Below are positions 9,929-17,567 of a stretch of DNA of 35,199 nt, one piece after another. The notes beneath the pieces are model-generated. The model was given only the letters and a program-made list of their open reading frames with translations, was not told where the DNA came from and did no database searches. The stretch is from positions 1 to 35,199 of the forward strand of contig JAILRO010000056.1 in assembly GCA_024698145.1 (NCBI GenBank), read 5' to 3'. Position 1 is the stretch's first letter, and each line of letters starts with the position of its first letter. Made by a program: the position numbers and the translations under genes. Source of the stretch: Lachnospiraceae bacterium. Lineage in GTDB: Bacteria > Bacillota > Clostridia > Lachnospirales > Lachnospiraceae.

Positions 9929-9951
9929 TGTAATCGGAGGAGGTATATGCG

Positions 9952-10734
9952 ATGGCGTACAGAGTGTTATTAACAGGAAAAAATGTTCCAATTATTGACA
10001 CATTCTTCAACTTTTTATGGGAGAGTTATGAACTTATAACTTCATCAACACGATTTGAAGATTTGAAAAGACATATAGAGCTTACAAGCCCTGATATTGT
10101 AATATATTGTCTTTACAATGAAACTCAAGATGAGATGATGACGGTTAATGAAGTACGTAAGAGATTGGGACATACTTCAACATTTGTTATTGTCGGTGCG
10201 GCAGAAGATTGTGATGAATTCCAGGAAAAATCAGAAGTTCCTGCAGACCTTGTTCTTAAGAAACCTCTTACAACAGAGATGATTAAGAAACAGATTGATA
10301 ACTATATGGAAGATGCCAAACGCGCAGAAGAGCGTGCTGAAAGAATGCGTTTAGCAGAAGAAGAAGCCAATCGTAAAAAACATATCCTCGTAATAGATGA
10401 TGATCCGATGATGCTCAAACTTATCAAGGAACATTTACATCACAAATATGATGTAGCAATTGCCAAAGGTGGTATGATGGCATACAAGTTCCTTGAAAAG
10501 AAGGATACAGATCTTATTCTTCTTGATTATGAAATGCCACTTGAGAATGGTCCTGTAGTATTTAAAAATATAAGGTCAATGGAAGGTAAGGAAGGTGTAC
10601 CTATTGTATTCCTTACAGGAATAAATGACAGAGAAAGAATTATGGAAGTAGCAAAGCTTCAGCCTCAGGGATATCTGTTAAAACCTATAGATAGAGCCAG
10701 TTTACTTGATAAGATTAATCAGTTGATTGGATAA
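9952..10734 (+). CDS. Double-receiver response regulator without output domain
   Basis: 260 aa. The C-terminal half (about 143-260) is a canonical receiver: acidic pocket DDD (149-151), phospho-acceptor Asp192 in LLDYEMP, Thr222 and Lys244 in LLKPID. The N-terminal half (1-115) looks like a second receiver fold, but the acceptor position is Cys53 (DIVIYC) and the acidic pair is missing, so it is probably a pseudo-receiver. A charged helix (117-143) joins the two. There is no DNA-binding or enzymatic output domain, so a phosphotransfer or protein-interaction role with the next-door hybrid kinase is likely. The start at 9952 follows GGAGGAGG by 8 nt. Confidence 0.88.
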   Translation: MAYRVLLTGKNVPIIDTFFNFLWESYELITSSTRFEDLKRHIELTSPDIVIYCLYNETQDEMMTVNEVRKRLGHTSTFVIVGAAEDCDEFQEKSEVPADLVLKKPLTTEMIKKQIDNYMEDAKRAEERAERMRLAEEEANRKKHILVIDDDPMMLKLIKEHLHHKYDVAIAKGGMMAYKFLEKKDTDLILLDYEMPLENGPVVFKNIRSMEGKEGVPIVFLTGINDRERIMEVAKLQPQGYLLKPIDRASLLDKINQLIG

Positions 10735-10763
10735 ATACATCTTTACTTAACGGGGTGCGCTAT

Positions 10764-13496
10764 ATGAATAATTATAAAATTACGGATCTTATAGAATTGA
10801 ATATATTACAGGAAATACAAGATGCTTTTTCTAATCTTGTTGGAATGGCAGCACTTATTACTGATGCGGATGGTAATTTGATTACAAAGCCCTCTAATTT
10901 TAATGATTACTGCGCGTGTACACAGAAATCCGATATAGGATGCACAAAATGTACAGAGTGTCACAAAGAAAGTGCCAAAACCTCATATGAAAAAGGAATG
11001 TCTATTTCAAATGTATGCTTTGCAGGTCTTTCAGGTTATGCTGCACCGATTATTGTGAATAATGAAATAATCGGATGCTTTCATGGCGGACAGGTTCTGA
11101 CAAAAGAGCCTGACGAGGAAGAAGTTAGGAAAATTGCCAATGAAATAGGAGTTAATCCCGACGAATATTTTAAAGAAATTAAGAAAATCAAAGTTGTTGA
11201 TAAGCAGCAGGTTGATATGGCAATTCAATTCCTTGAAACATTTTCAAAGATTTTCTCGGATATTGCTGAAGGAAAGAATAAAACACTTCTTGCAAGCGAG
11301 GAAATTGCTCGTGCAGCTAAGATGAAAACAGATTTCCTTGCTAACATGAGTCACGAGATTCGTACACCTATGAACGCGGTTATCGGTATGGCGGAGATGG
11401 CACTTCGTGAGGATATTCCTAATACTGCAAGAGATTATATTATTCAGATCAAATCATCCGGAAGAGCATTGCTTGCAATAATCAACGATATTCTTGATTT
11501 TTCAAAAATCGAGTCCGGCAAAATGGATATTATACCAATTGAGTATGATTCTATGTCGATGTTTAATGATGTGTCAAATATTGCAATGACAAGACTTGTT
11601 GATAAAGATGTTGAACTTGATCTTGATATTACACCTGATCTTCCTGCAATGTTGTTTGGTGATAATATTCGTATAAGACAGATACTTATCAACCTTACTA
11701 ATAATGCAGTTAAGTTCACTAAGACAGGATCAATCAAGATAATTGTTGATTTTGAGCGTCAAGAGAACTCTATTGGAATCTTGAAGGTTGCTGTTAAGGA
11801 TACAGGTATCGGTATCAAGAAGGAAGATATGCAGAGAATTTTTGAATCCTTCCAGCAGGTTGACAGTACGAGAAACCGCGAGGTTGAAGGAACGGGACTT
11901 GGTCTTGCTATATGCCAGAATCTTCTTAAGCTTATGAATGGTTCACTCCATGTAGAGAGTGAATATGAGAAGGGTTCTTGTTTCTCATTTGAGATTCCAC
12001 AGATAATTGTTGATGCTGATGCAGCAATGGTTGTCAAAGAGCCTAAGAAATCCATTGCAATCAGCATGTTCTCTAACAAACTTCTTGCAGAAAGCTTTGC
12101 CAGAGATTCAGCCAAGCTTGGAGTTAAGGTCGTTAATCTTCCAAAAGATATGGACCTTGATGAATTATACACAGCAATTAAGAACAAGAATATCGATGCA
12201 ACATTATTCTTCTTCATAGAAAAAGAAAAGCTTACATTTAAGCGTAAGAAATTCATCAGAGAGCATCCGGAAATTATTGCCGTTCTTGTCGCAGACTTTA
12301 TTGCAGAGGCAAGGCCTTCGCTTTCTAACATGCTTATAGTTAAGAAGCCTCTTTCTGCAATGAATCTTTCTATGATATACAATCGTGAGAAGATATCATT
12401 TGCCGGAAGCCATAATGAAGATGATGATATTGACTATACAGCACCGGAGGCATGGGCACTTATTGTTGATGATAACGCGGTTAACCTTACGGTTGCAGAG
12501 GGACTTCTTGAGCCTCTTAAGATTAAGACAGCTACTGCTAATAGTGGAAAGGAAGCATTGAAGAAGACATTAGAGCGCCGATACGACCTCATTTTCATGG
12601 ATCATATGATGCCGGAGATGGACGGAATTGAGGCAACACAGAAGATAAGAGAATTAAGAGAAGGTTACAAGGATGTTCCTATAATTGCACTTACTGCTAA
12701 TGCGGTGGGTAACGCAAGAGAAATGTTTCTTGAAGCAGGACTTAATGATTTTATTGCCAAGCCGATAGAGGTTAGAACTCTTCTTACAAAGGTAAAACAG
12801 TGGCTTCCTAAGGATAAGGTAGTTATGATGTCAGAGGAAGAACGCAAGGAACGTATGGAAGAGAGAAGGGACCCTGAAGAACTTACTGAAGAGAATATTG
12901 AGAAGGAGACCTTAGAGATTGATGATCTTGATATTAGCGGTGCAATAAGACTTCTTGGTTCTGAGAAGCTTTTCTGGAGTGTACTTAAAGAATACTATCG
13001 TGTTATCAAATCAAAGACAGAAACGATTAGAAAGTATTATGCTGAAGAAGATTGGCAGGCATATACAATAGAGGTACATGCTCTTAAGAGTTCTTCAAAA
13101 CAGATAGGCGCTTTGGAACTTTCTGCCATGGCACTTGATCTTGAGATGGCAGGTAAGGAAAAACGAATAGATTTCATCAGAGCAAATACCGAAAAAGCAT
13201 TGGAAAAATATATGTCGTATGAGCCGATTTTTGCCCCGTATTTTGAGGAGGCAGAAGAAAATGCAGCAGACAAACCGCCTATTAGTAAAGACGTGTTGAT
13301 AAATCTATTTGCAAAAATTAAAGAGGCACTTGATGATCTTGACATGGATACAGCGGAAGGTGTTTGTAATGAGCTGGACAAATACAGCTATTCCGATAAC
13401 CAGAAGGATTACCCGAAGAAAATAAGGTCAGCATGTGATGATATCGATGTTGATCAATGCCTTGAAATAATTAGTGATTGGGAAAAGATTATATGA
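10764..13496 (+). CDS. PocR-domain hybrid sensor histidine kinase (HisKA–HATPase–REC–Hpt)
   Basis: About 910 aa from the ATG at 10764, preceded by GGGGTG. Residue numbers here count from that ATG. The N-terminal ~165 residues match the PocR ligand-binding domain (clustered Cys in YCACTQ and CTKCTECHK, then GYAAPIIVNNEIIG). No membrane segment is seen, so sensing is probably cytoplasmic. Then come HisKA with His197 (MSHEIRTP), HATPase (LTNNAVKFT, DTGIGI, GTGLGL), a receiver-like segment lacking clear acceptor residues (~425-545), a canonical receiver (DDN, then LIFMDHMMPEMDG) and an Hpt domain with His772 (VHALKSSSKQ). It encodes a full phosphorelay in one chain. It lies 29 nt after the double-receiver gene and overlaps fumA by 4 nt (ATGA). 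Confidence 0.92.
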   Translation: MNNYKITDLIELNILQEIQDAFSNLVGMAALITDADGNLITKPSNFNDYCACTQKSDIGCTKCTECHKESAKTSYEKGMSISNVCFAGLSGYAAPIIVNNEIIGCFHGGQVLTKEPDEEEVRKIANEIGVNPDEYFKEIKKIKVVDKQQVDMAIQFLETFSKIFSDIAEGKNKTLLASEEIARAAKMKTDFLANMSHEIRTPMNAVIGMAEMALREDIPNTARDYIIQIKSSGRALLAIINDILDFSKIESGKMDIIPIEYDSMSMFNDVSNIAMTRLVDKDVELDLDITPDLPAMLFGDNIRIRQILINLTNNAVKFTKTGSIKIIVDFERQENSIGILKVAVKDTGIGIKKEDMQRIFESFQQVDSTRNREVEGTGLGLAICQNLLKLMNGSLHVESEYEKGSCFSFEIPQIIVDADAAMVVKEPKKSIAISMFSNKLLAESFARDSAKLGVKVVNLPKDMDLDELYTAIKNKNIDATLFFFIEKEKLTFKRKKFIREHPEIIAVLVADFIAEARPSLSNMLIVKKPLSAMNLSMIYNREKISFAGSHNEDDDIDYTAPEAWALIVDDNAVNLTVAEGLLEPLKIKTATANSGKEALKKTLERRYDLIFMDHMMPEMDGIEATQKIRELREGYKDVPIIALTANAVGNAREMFLEAGLNDFIAKPIEVRTLLTKVKQWLPKDKVVMMSEEERKERMEERRDPEELTEENIEKETLEIDDLDISGAIRLLGSEKLFWSVLKEYYRVIKSKTETIRKYYAEEDWQAYTIEVHALKSSSKQIGALELSAMALDLEMAGKEKRIDFIRANTEKALEKYMSYEPIFAPYFEEAEENAADKPPISKDVLINLFAKIKEALDDLDMDTAEGVCNELDKYSYSDNQKDYPKKIRSACDDIDVDQCLEIISDWEKII

Positions 13497-14335
13497 GAAC
13501 AATTCATACAGACATAATAACAGATAACGTAAAACAAATGTGTATAGAAGCCAACCTTCGTCTTTCGGATGATGTTAAGGGTGCAATCGAAAAAGGAGCA
13601 CAGGAAGAGGAAGGTGAGCTTGGACGCAAGATTCTTTCACAGTTATGTGAAAACATGGACATTGCCGATAAGGAAGGAATTCCTATTTGTCAGGATACCG
13701 GAATGGCAGTGTTCTTTGTCAAGGTTGGACAAGACCTTCATATAGAAGGAGCCAATCTTACAGATGCAATAAATGAAGGTGTAAGACAAGGTTATACAGA
13801 GGGATATTTGCGTAAGTCGGTTGTTGGTGATCCTTTGCTTAGAGAGAACACCAAGGACAATACACCTGCAATAATTCACTATGATATTGTACCCGGAGAT
13901 AAGTTAGAAATACTTATTGCTCCTAAGGGTTTTGGCTCAGAGAACATGAGCAGATTGTATATGCTAAAACCCGCTGATGGAGTTGAAGGTGTCAAAGATG
14001 TAATATTACAGACTGTTCGTGAGGCAGGACCGAATGCATGTCCGCCGGTAGTGGTTGGTGTAGGAATAGGTGGAGATTTTGAGAAATCTGCAATTCTTGC
14101 AAAGAAGGCTTTGACACGTAATCTTAATGAGCATTCTAATCTTTCACATATACGTGAGATTGAAGAGGAAATGCTTACAAAGATTAATTCTTTGGGAATC
14201 GGTCCGGGAGGACTTGGAGGAAGAACTACAGCGCTTGCTGTTAACATCGAAACATATGCAACACATATTGCCGGACTTCCGGTTGCAGTTAATATGTGTT
14301 GTCATGTGAACCGTCATGTGCGACGAATCTTGTAA
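13493..14335 (+). CDS. Fumarate hydratase class I, alpha subunit (Fe-S)
   Basis: 280 aa from ATG at 13493, the usual size for the alpha chain of two-subunit Fe-S fumarases or tartrate dehydratases. These interconvert fumarate and malate (or related hydroxyacids) with a [4Fe-4S] cluster. Conserved segments are PICQDTGMAVFFVK, YLRKSVVGDPL, GFGSENMSRL, CPPVVVGVGIGG, GIGPGGLGGRTTALAV and a terminal Cys-His segment. The start overlaps the kinase stop codon as ATGA with little Shine-Dalgarno, indicating translational coupling. No beta-subunit gene is next to it. Its TAA stop (14333-14335) is the first three bases of the structured repeat. Confidence 0.93.
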   Translation: MRTIHTDIITDNVKQMCIEANLRLSDDVKGAIEKGAQEEEGELGRKILSQLCENMDIADKEGIPICQDTGMAVFFVKVGQDLHIEGANLTDAINEGVRQGYTEGYLRKSVVGDPLLRENTKDNTPAIIHYDIVPGDKLEILIAPKGFGSENMSRLYMLKPADGVEGVKDVILQTVREAGPNACPPVVVGVGIGGDFEKSAILAKKALTRNLNEHSNLSHIREIEEEMLTKINSLGIGPGGLGGRTTALAVNIETYATHIAGLPVAVNMCCHVNRHVRRIL

Positions 14336-14907
14336 ATTGCTGTTTAATGCACTTTTATATATGACGGACGCGTAAGGATTACCAGATACATGAATATCCT
14401 GTATCCAGGTGAAAGACGTCAAGAGTTTGTAAGTATGCCGGCTACGTTTTCTTATAATACGCGACCGGCTATGGATTCGACATCCTGTCTCAACATGCCT
14501 TGCCTGACATCCATGTCAGGCATTCGCTTATGTACTCACGGCATACCAACAAACTCTAGGCGTCTTTCAGATGTCACAGGATATTACATGCACAGATAAT
14601 CCCACGCTGTTTCGTTATATGTATAAAGTGCATCAAAGCAGCTGATGCGAGCCACAGGCGAGTCGCGTGCCGCCCCCTATGTTGTACATGCGAAACTTGG
14701 AAAAAGTATATTATGCGTTTCGTGTGATTACAGCTTCCATAAGCAGGTGCTCATAAAACGCCGGCACTTAGCGAGTACAAGGTACGAGCTTAGTACCGTT
14801 GCGTTCTTATACGCAGCGAAAGCGGCCTGCGATGGAACTGTAATCATAAGAGACGCCTTAAAACAATTAGAAGTTTCGCTCGTAAAACTTAACTAAACAG
14901 TAATTTA
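14333..14907 (+). repeat. Complete ~575-bp structured TIR repeat (copy A)
   Basis: Fills the whole gap between convergent fumA and panB. Terminal inverted repeats are TAAATTGCTGTTTA at left and the inverse of TAAACAGTAATTTA at right, extending imperfectly to about 26 bp. Domain 1 (about 14370-14610) is a long nested hairpin. Its layers are GCGT/ACGC, GGATTA/TAATCC, AATATCCTG/CAGGATATT, GACGTC/GGCGTC, GAGTTTGT/ACAAACTC and GTATGCCG/CGGCATAC. Inside is a separate 10-bp stem, TGCCTGACAT/ATGTCAGGCA. Domain 2 (about 14714-14857) is closed by GATTACAG/CTGTAATC. Many stems keep pairing in the other copies despite base changes. There is no transposase, and the internal ORFs are not conserved between copies. 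Confidence 0.9.
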
Positions 14908-15732
14908 ATAAAGCTTCGACAATACATCATCATCAATGGTGTATTCATGCTTTGTTTCAGGAAATGTACCTGCTTTGACTTCTTTGTCATAGTTTGCAAA
15001 TGCTTCCTTCATAATCTCTCCGATATCAGCAAAGCGCTTAACAAACTTCGGCGTAAAGTCAGAGAACATTCCAAGCATATCCTGATAAACAAGCACCTGG
15101 CCGTCACATACATTACCTGCTCCGATTCCGATTGTCGGAATTGAAAGTTCCTTTGTAACTATCTCTGCAATTTTAGATGGAACACACTCAAGTACTACTG
15201 CAAATGCTCCTGCTTCTTCAAGAAGCTTTGCATCTTCTATTAACTTTTTAGCAGCAGCTTCAGTCTTTGCCTGAACCTTAAAACCACCAAAAGCATTAAT
15301 AGACTGAGGTGTAAGACCAAGATGTCCACAAACAGGAATACCGCAATTAACGATTGCACGTACCTGCTCTATAATCTCTTTTCCACCTTCAAGTTTGACC
15401 GCCTGAGCACGTCCTTCTTTCATAAGACGTCCAGCATTGACAACTGCATCATACACATTGGTCTGATAGCTCATAAACGGCATGTCACACACTACAAGTG
15501 CATTCTTGGCACCACGTGCAACCGCAGCACAATGATGAATCATATCCTCCATGGTTACAGACAATGTATCTTCATATCCCAAAATAACATTGCCCAATGA
15601 ATCACCGACAAGAATCGAATTAATCCCTGCTTCATCAATCAATTTGGCAGTTGAATAATCGTATGCCGTAAGCATTGTAAGCTTCTCGCCCTTTTCCTTT
15701 GCCTGCTTATATGTCATAACCGTATTTTTCAT
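14905..15732 (-). CDS. panB: 3-methyl-2-oxobutanoate hydroxymethyltransferase (ketopantoate hydroxymethyltransferase)
   Basis: 275 aa, standard PanB length. It adds a hydroxymethyl group from 5,10-methylene-THF to alpha-ketoisovalerate to give ketopantoate, the first committed step to pantothenate and CoA. Family segments include [30 protein letters not shown] (metal-binding Asp), [30 protein letters not shown] and PTIGIGAG. The ATG at 15732 follows GGAGGCG. It lies 49 nt downstream of the DUF2520 gene, probably in one transcript. panC and panD are not in the window. Its TAA stop (14907-14905) coincides with the terminal three bases of the structured repeat. Confidence 0.97.
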   Translation of the reverse strand: MKNTVMTYKQAKEKGEKLTMLTAYDYSTAKLIDEAGINSILVGDSLGNVILGYEDTLSVTMEDMIHHCAAVARGAKNALVVCDMPFMSYQTNVYDAVVNAGRLMKEGRAQAVKLEGGKEIIEQVRAIVNCGIPVCGHLGLTPQSINAFGGFKVQAKTEAAAKKLIEDAKLLEEAGAFAVVLECVPSKIAEIVTKELSIPTIGIGAGNVCDGQVLVYQDMLGMFSDFTPKFVKRFADIGEIMKEAFANYDKEVKAGTFPETKHEYTIDDDVLSKLY

Positions 15733-15781
15733 AAAACACGCCTCCTTATTATTTCAAAACATTAATTGCTTTTTAGTAAAA

Positions 15782-16636
15782 TCAGTTATCTAACAACTCC
15801 TGTAAATGCACGTAATCTCTGTCAGGATTCTTGACCTTTGAGATATCCACAAGCACTTTGCCACACATTTTATATAACCTTTTCTTATCATCATCAAGGA
15901 CTTCTAAATGCTTCTTAACTGTTCCGATATCATTTCTTTCAATCGGTCCGGTAAGCGCTGCAATCGTTCCGTCCTCAACTACATGAGCAACATTTTTCAT
16001 AACAAGCATTCCTGTATATTGTCGTGCCTGTTCATCAGAAAAACCGCAATCCATAAGCATCTTATATCCCGTATCAAGAATAGCAACCACGTGATTACTC
16101 AAAACACTTGCTGCCGCATGATATAGCGGTTTCTTTTCCTTCTCAATAGTCACAACTTCATTGCCACAAGTTTCCAGCATTTTTTTCCACGCAGAAACTG
16201 CAAAGGGATGTCCCTCTAATGTGAAACAAACATTATTAAGTTGTTTGTAAACGGATTCTTTGTCGCTGAACGCGAATAATGGATGAATCGATATCGGATA
16301 ACCACCGAAGTTTTCGATTCCTGAAAAAACATCAGATGATAAGGAGCCACTCAAATGACAGACTATCCTGCCTTTAATCATTGCTTTATCCAGGCTATCC
16401 CATACTTCCCTTATCGCTCCGTCAGGAGTCGATATGATGATGGAATCATTAGCAACAACCACTTCATCTGAAGTGTCAAACACTTGCGTATTGGTAAATG
16501 CTGCTGCCCAATTGGCTTCTTCCTCAATTAAACTGTAATAACCGGTAACTGTCAAATTATCTTTGTCGCAGGAACTTGTAAAATATTTTCCAAGACTACA
16601 GCCTGCTTTACCGGCACCTATAAAACCTACGTTCAT
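15782..16636 (-). CDS. Rossmann-fold DUF2520 oxidoreductase-like protein, possible ketopantoate reductase
   Basis: 284 aa. The N-terminus is MNVGFIGAGKAGCSLGKYF, a GxGxxG-type dinucleotide-binding beta-alpha-beta. The rest of the N-terminal half is Rossmann-like, and the all-helical C-terminal half (YHAAASVLSNHVVAILDTG, then LTGPIERND) matches DUF2520/6PGDH-like dimerisation domains. It directly precedes panB in an apparent operon, and no classical panE is seen. A reasonable inference is that it is an alternative ketopantoate reductase making pantoate from the PanB product. This rests on context, not on a demonstrated activity. The ATG at 16636 follows GAGGTGA. Confidence 0.82.
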   Translation of the reverse strand: MNVGFIGAGKAGCSLGKYFTSSCDKDNLTVTGYYSLIEEEANWAAAFTNTQVFDTSDEVVVANDSIIISTPDGAIREVWDSLDKAMIKGRIVCHLSGSLSSDVFSGIENFGGYPISIHPLFAFSDKESVYKQLNNVCFTLEGHPFAVSAWKKMLETCGNEVVTIEKEKKPLYHAAASVLSNHVVAILDTGYKMLMDCGFSDEQARQYTGMLVMKNVAHVVEDGTIAALTGPIERNDIGTVKKHLEVLDDDKKRLYKMCGKVLVDISKVKNPDRDYVHLQELLDN

Positions 16637-16810
16637 GCTATCACCTCACTTTACGAAAACGGTTACACACGTTACCATGCATACTCTCAAAACGTATTGT
16701 AAGTGACAACACTTATCATCGATGCAGTTTCATAAATGAATACCGCTCGACTGTAATTTACCAAATAATTATCATATAATCAAGTTCTTTTTTAGGAACA
16801 ATTATTATTG
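16637..16810. promoter_or_regulatory. Leader of DUF2520–panB with 16-bp inverted repeat
   Basis: This is the non-coding stretch before the DUF2520–panB unit. It contains the inverted repeat TAAGTG-ACAA-CACTTA at 16700-16715, which could be an operator or a small hairpin. A TTGTCA with a poor -10 lies nearby on the minus strand, so the promoter assignment is weak. Nothing else stands out. Confidence 0.35.
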
Positions 16811-17461
16811 TCATTCTCTTATCCGATTAATCACTTCATCCGGCGTGTTTGCAAATACTTTTGCACCAACATTTTCAAGGTAATCTTTATCACGAAATCC
16901 CCACAATACTTATATGCACGGAAGCGATGAATTCCTGGCAGTTTCAAAGTCAACTTCCGAATCGCCAATATATACCGATCTCTCTGCAGAACTATTAAGC
17001 TCTTTTAATGCTTCAAAGACTGTATCCGGTGCAGGTTTTCTTCTTATTCCTGCCCTTTCTCCTATTGCCACTTCAACCAGACCTTTAAAAAAACGTTCAT
17101 TTAATTCCTTTACTGCAGAATCAATTTTATTGGATACTATTGCCATCTTGTATCCGTCTTTCTTCAAGCGTTCCATCAACTCAATTATTCCATCGTATGG
17201 TCTTGTATTATCAAGGCAATGCACATCGTAATGTTCTTTGAAAACAACAATCATGTCATCTAACACTTCAGGCTTTGTACCTTCCGGAACAGTTTCCTCT
17301 AAAGCGTATCTGATTCCATTACCAAACGCACGTCTGTATTCCTCCAAAGTATGAATCGGAAAACCAAACTTCCTCATTGTATAGTTCATAGATTCAGTCA
17401 AATCATCCAACGTATTAAGAACGGTTCCGTCCATATCAAAAATAACAGTATCTATCATCAT
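16811..17461 (-). pseudogene. HAD-family phosphatase (Gph-like) interrupted by in-frame TAA
   Basis: From ATG at 17461 (AGGAG 7 nt upstream) the frame encodes a phosphoglycolate-phosphatase-like HAD hydrolase. Motif I is FDMDGTVLNT, motif II is IVSNK, the motif III lysine is in RRKPAPD and motif IV is IGDSEVDFETA. After SLPCI a TAA at 16912-16910 stops the protein at 183 aa. The same frame then continues without a gap as VLWGFRDKDYLENVGAKVF and on to a TGA at 16811, which would give the usual ~216 aa. A single-base change (for example TCA to TAA) explains it. All catalytic motifs precede the stop, but the last strand and helix of the core fold are lost. Confidence 0.85.
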
Positions 17462-17495
17462 GCCATCTCTCCTGTAATCAAAATTAACTTTTCCT

Positions 17496-17501
17496 ATCAT
17501 A
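17496..17501 (-). promoter_or_regulatory. Possible extended -10 promoter for the HAD gene
   Basis: On the minus strand TGGTATGAT is an extended -10 element about 35 nt upstream of the HAD start, between that gene and the terminator of the methylase. No good -35 is present. Confidence 0.4.
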
Positions 17502-17511
17502 CCACAAATTA

Positions 17512-17567
17512 TTAAAAAAAAAGCCGATACCGGAAACTTTCGTCTCCGATACCGGCTTTATTTTTTC
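17512..17567 (-). terminator. Intrinsic terminator after the adenine methylase
   Basis: Read on the minus strand, GCCGGTATCGGA and TCCGGTATCGGC are separated by a short loop and followed by an uninterrupted run of about ten T. The stem is complete only in minus-strand RNA, where two positions are G-U wobbles. Read on the plus strand they would be A-C mismatches. This identifies it as the terminator of the leftward methylase gene. Confidence 0.88.

Noticed and set aside
11759-12382. 207-codon antisense ORF under the PocR kinase
   Set aside because: It lies wholly inside a recognised kinase gene on the other strand, with low-complexity Ser/Leu/Ile composition and no family features.
14390-14599. 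69-codon ORF inside repeat copy A
   Set aside because: The matching frame in copy B stops after 10 codons, and there is no ribosome-binding site. The region is explained by conserved hairpins.
14645-14896. 83-codon ORF inside repeat copy A
   Set aside because: The same frame begins ATG TGA in copy B, so it is not conserved as protein.
14333-14907. Assigning a transcribed strand to the repeat from G-U wobbles
   Set aside because: Three wobbles favour plus-strand RNA (14419/14560, 7/123, 14339/14901), but at least two mismatches would pair only on the minus strand (14765/14795, 14432/14547). The evidence is not decisive.
16662-16677. GGTTAC/GTTACC near-palindrome upstream of the DUF2520 gene
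   Set aside because: The arms are not true reverse complements.
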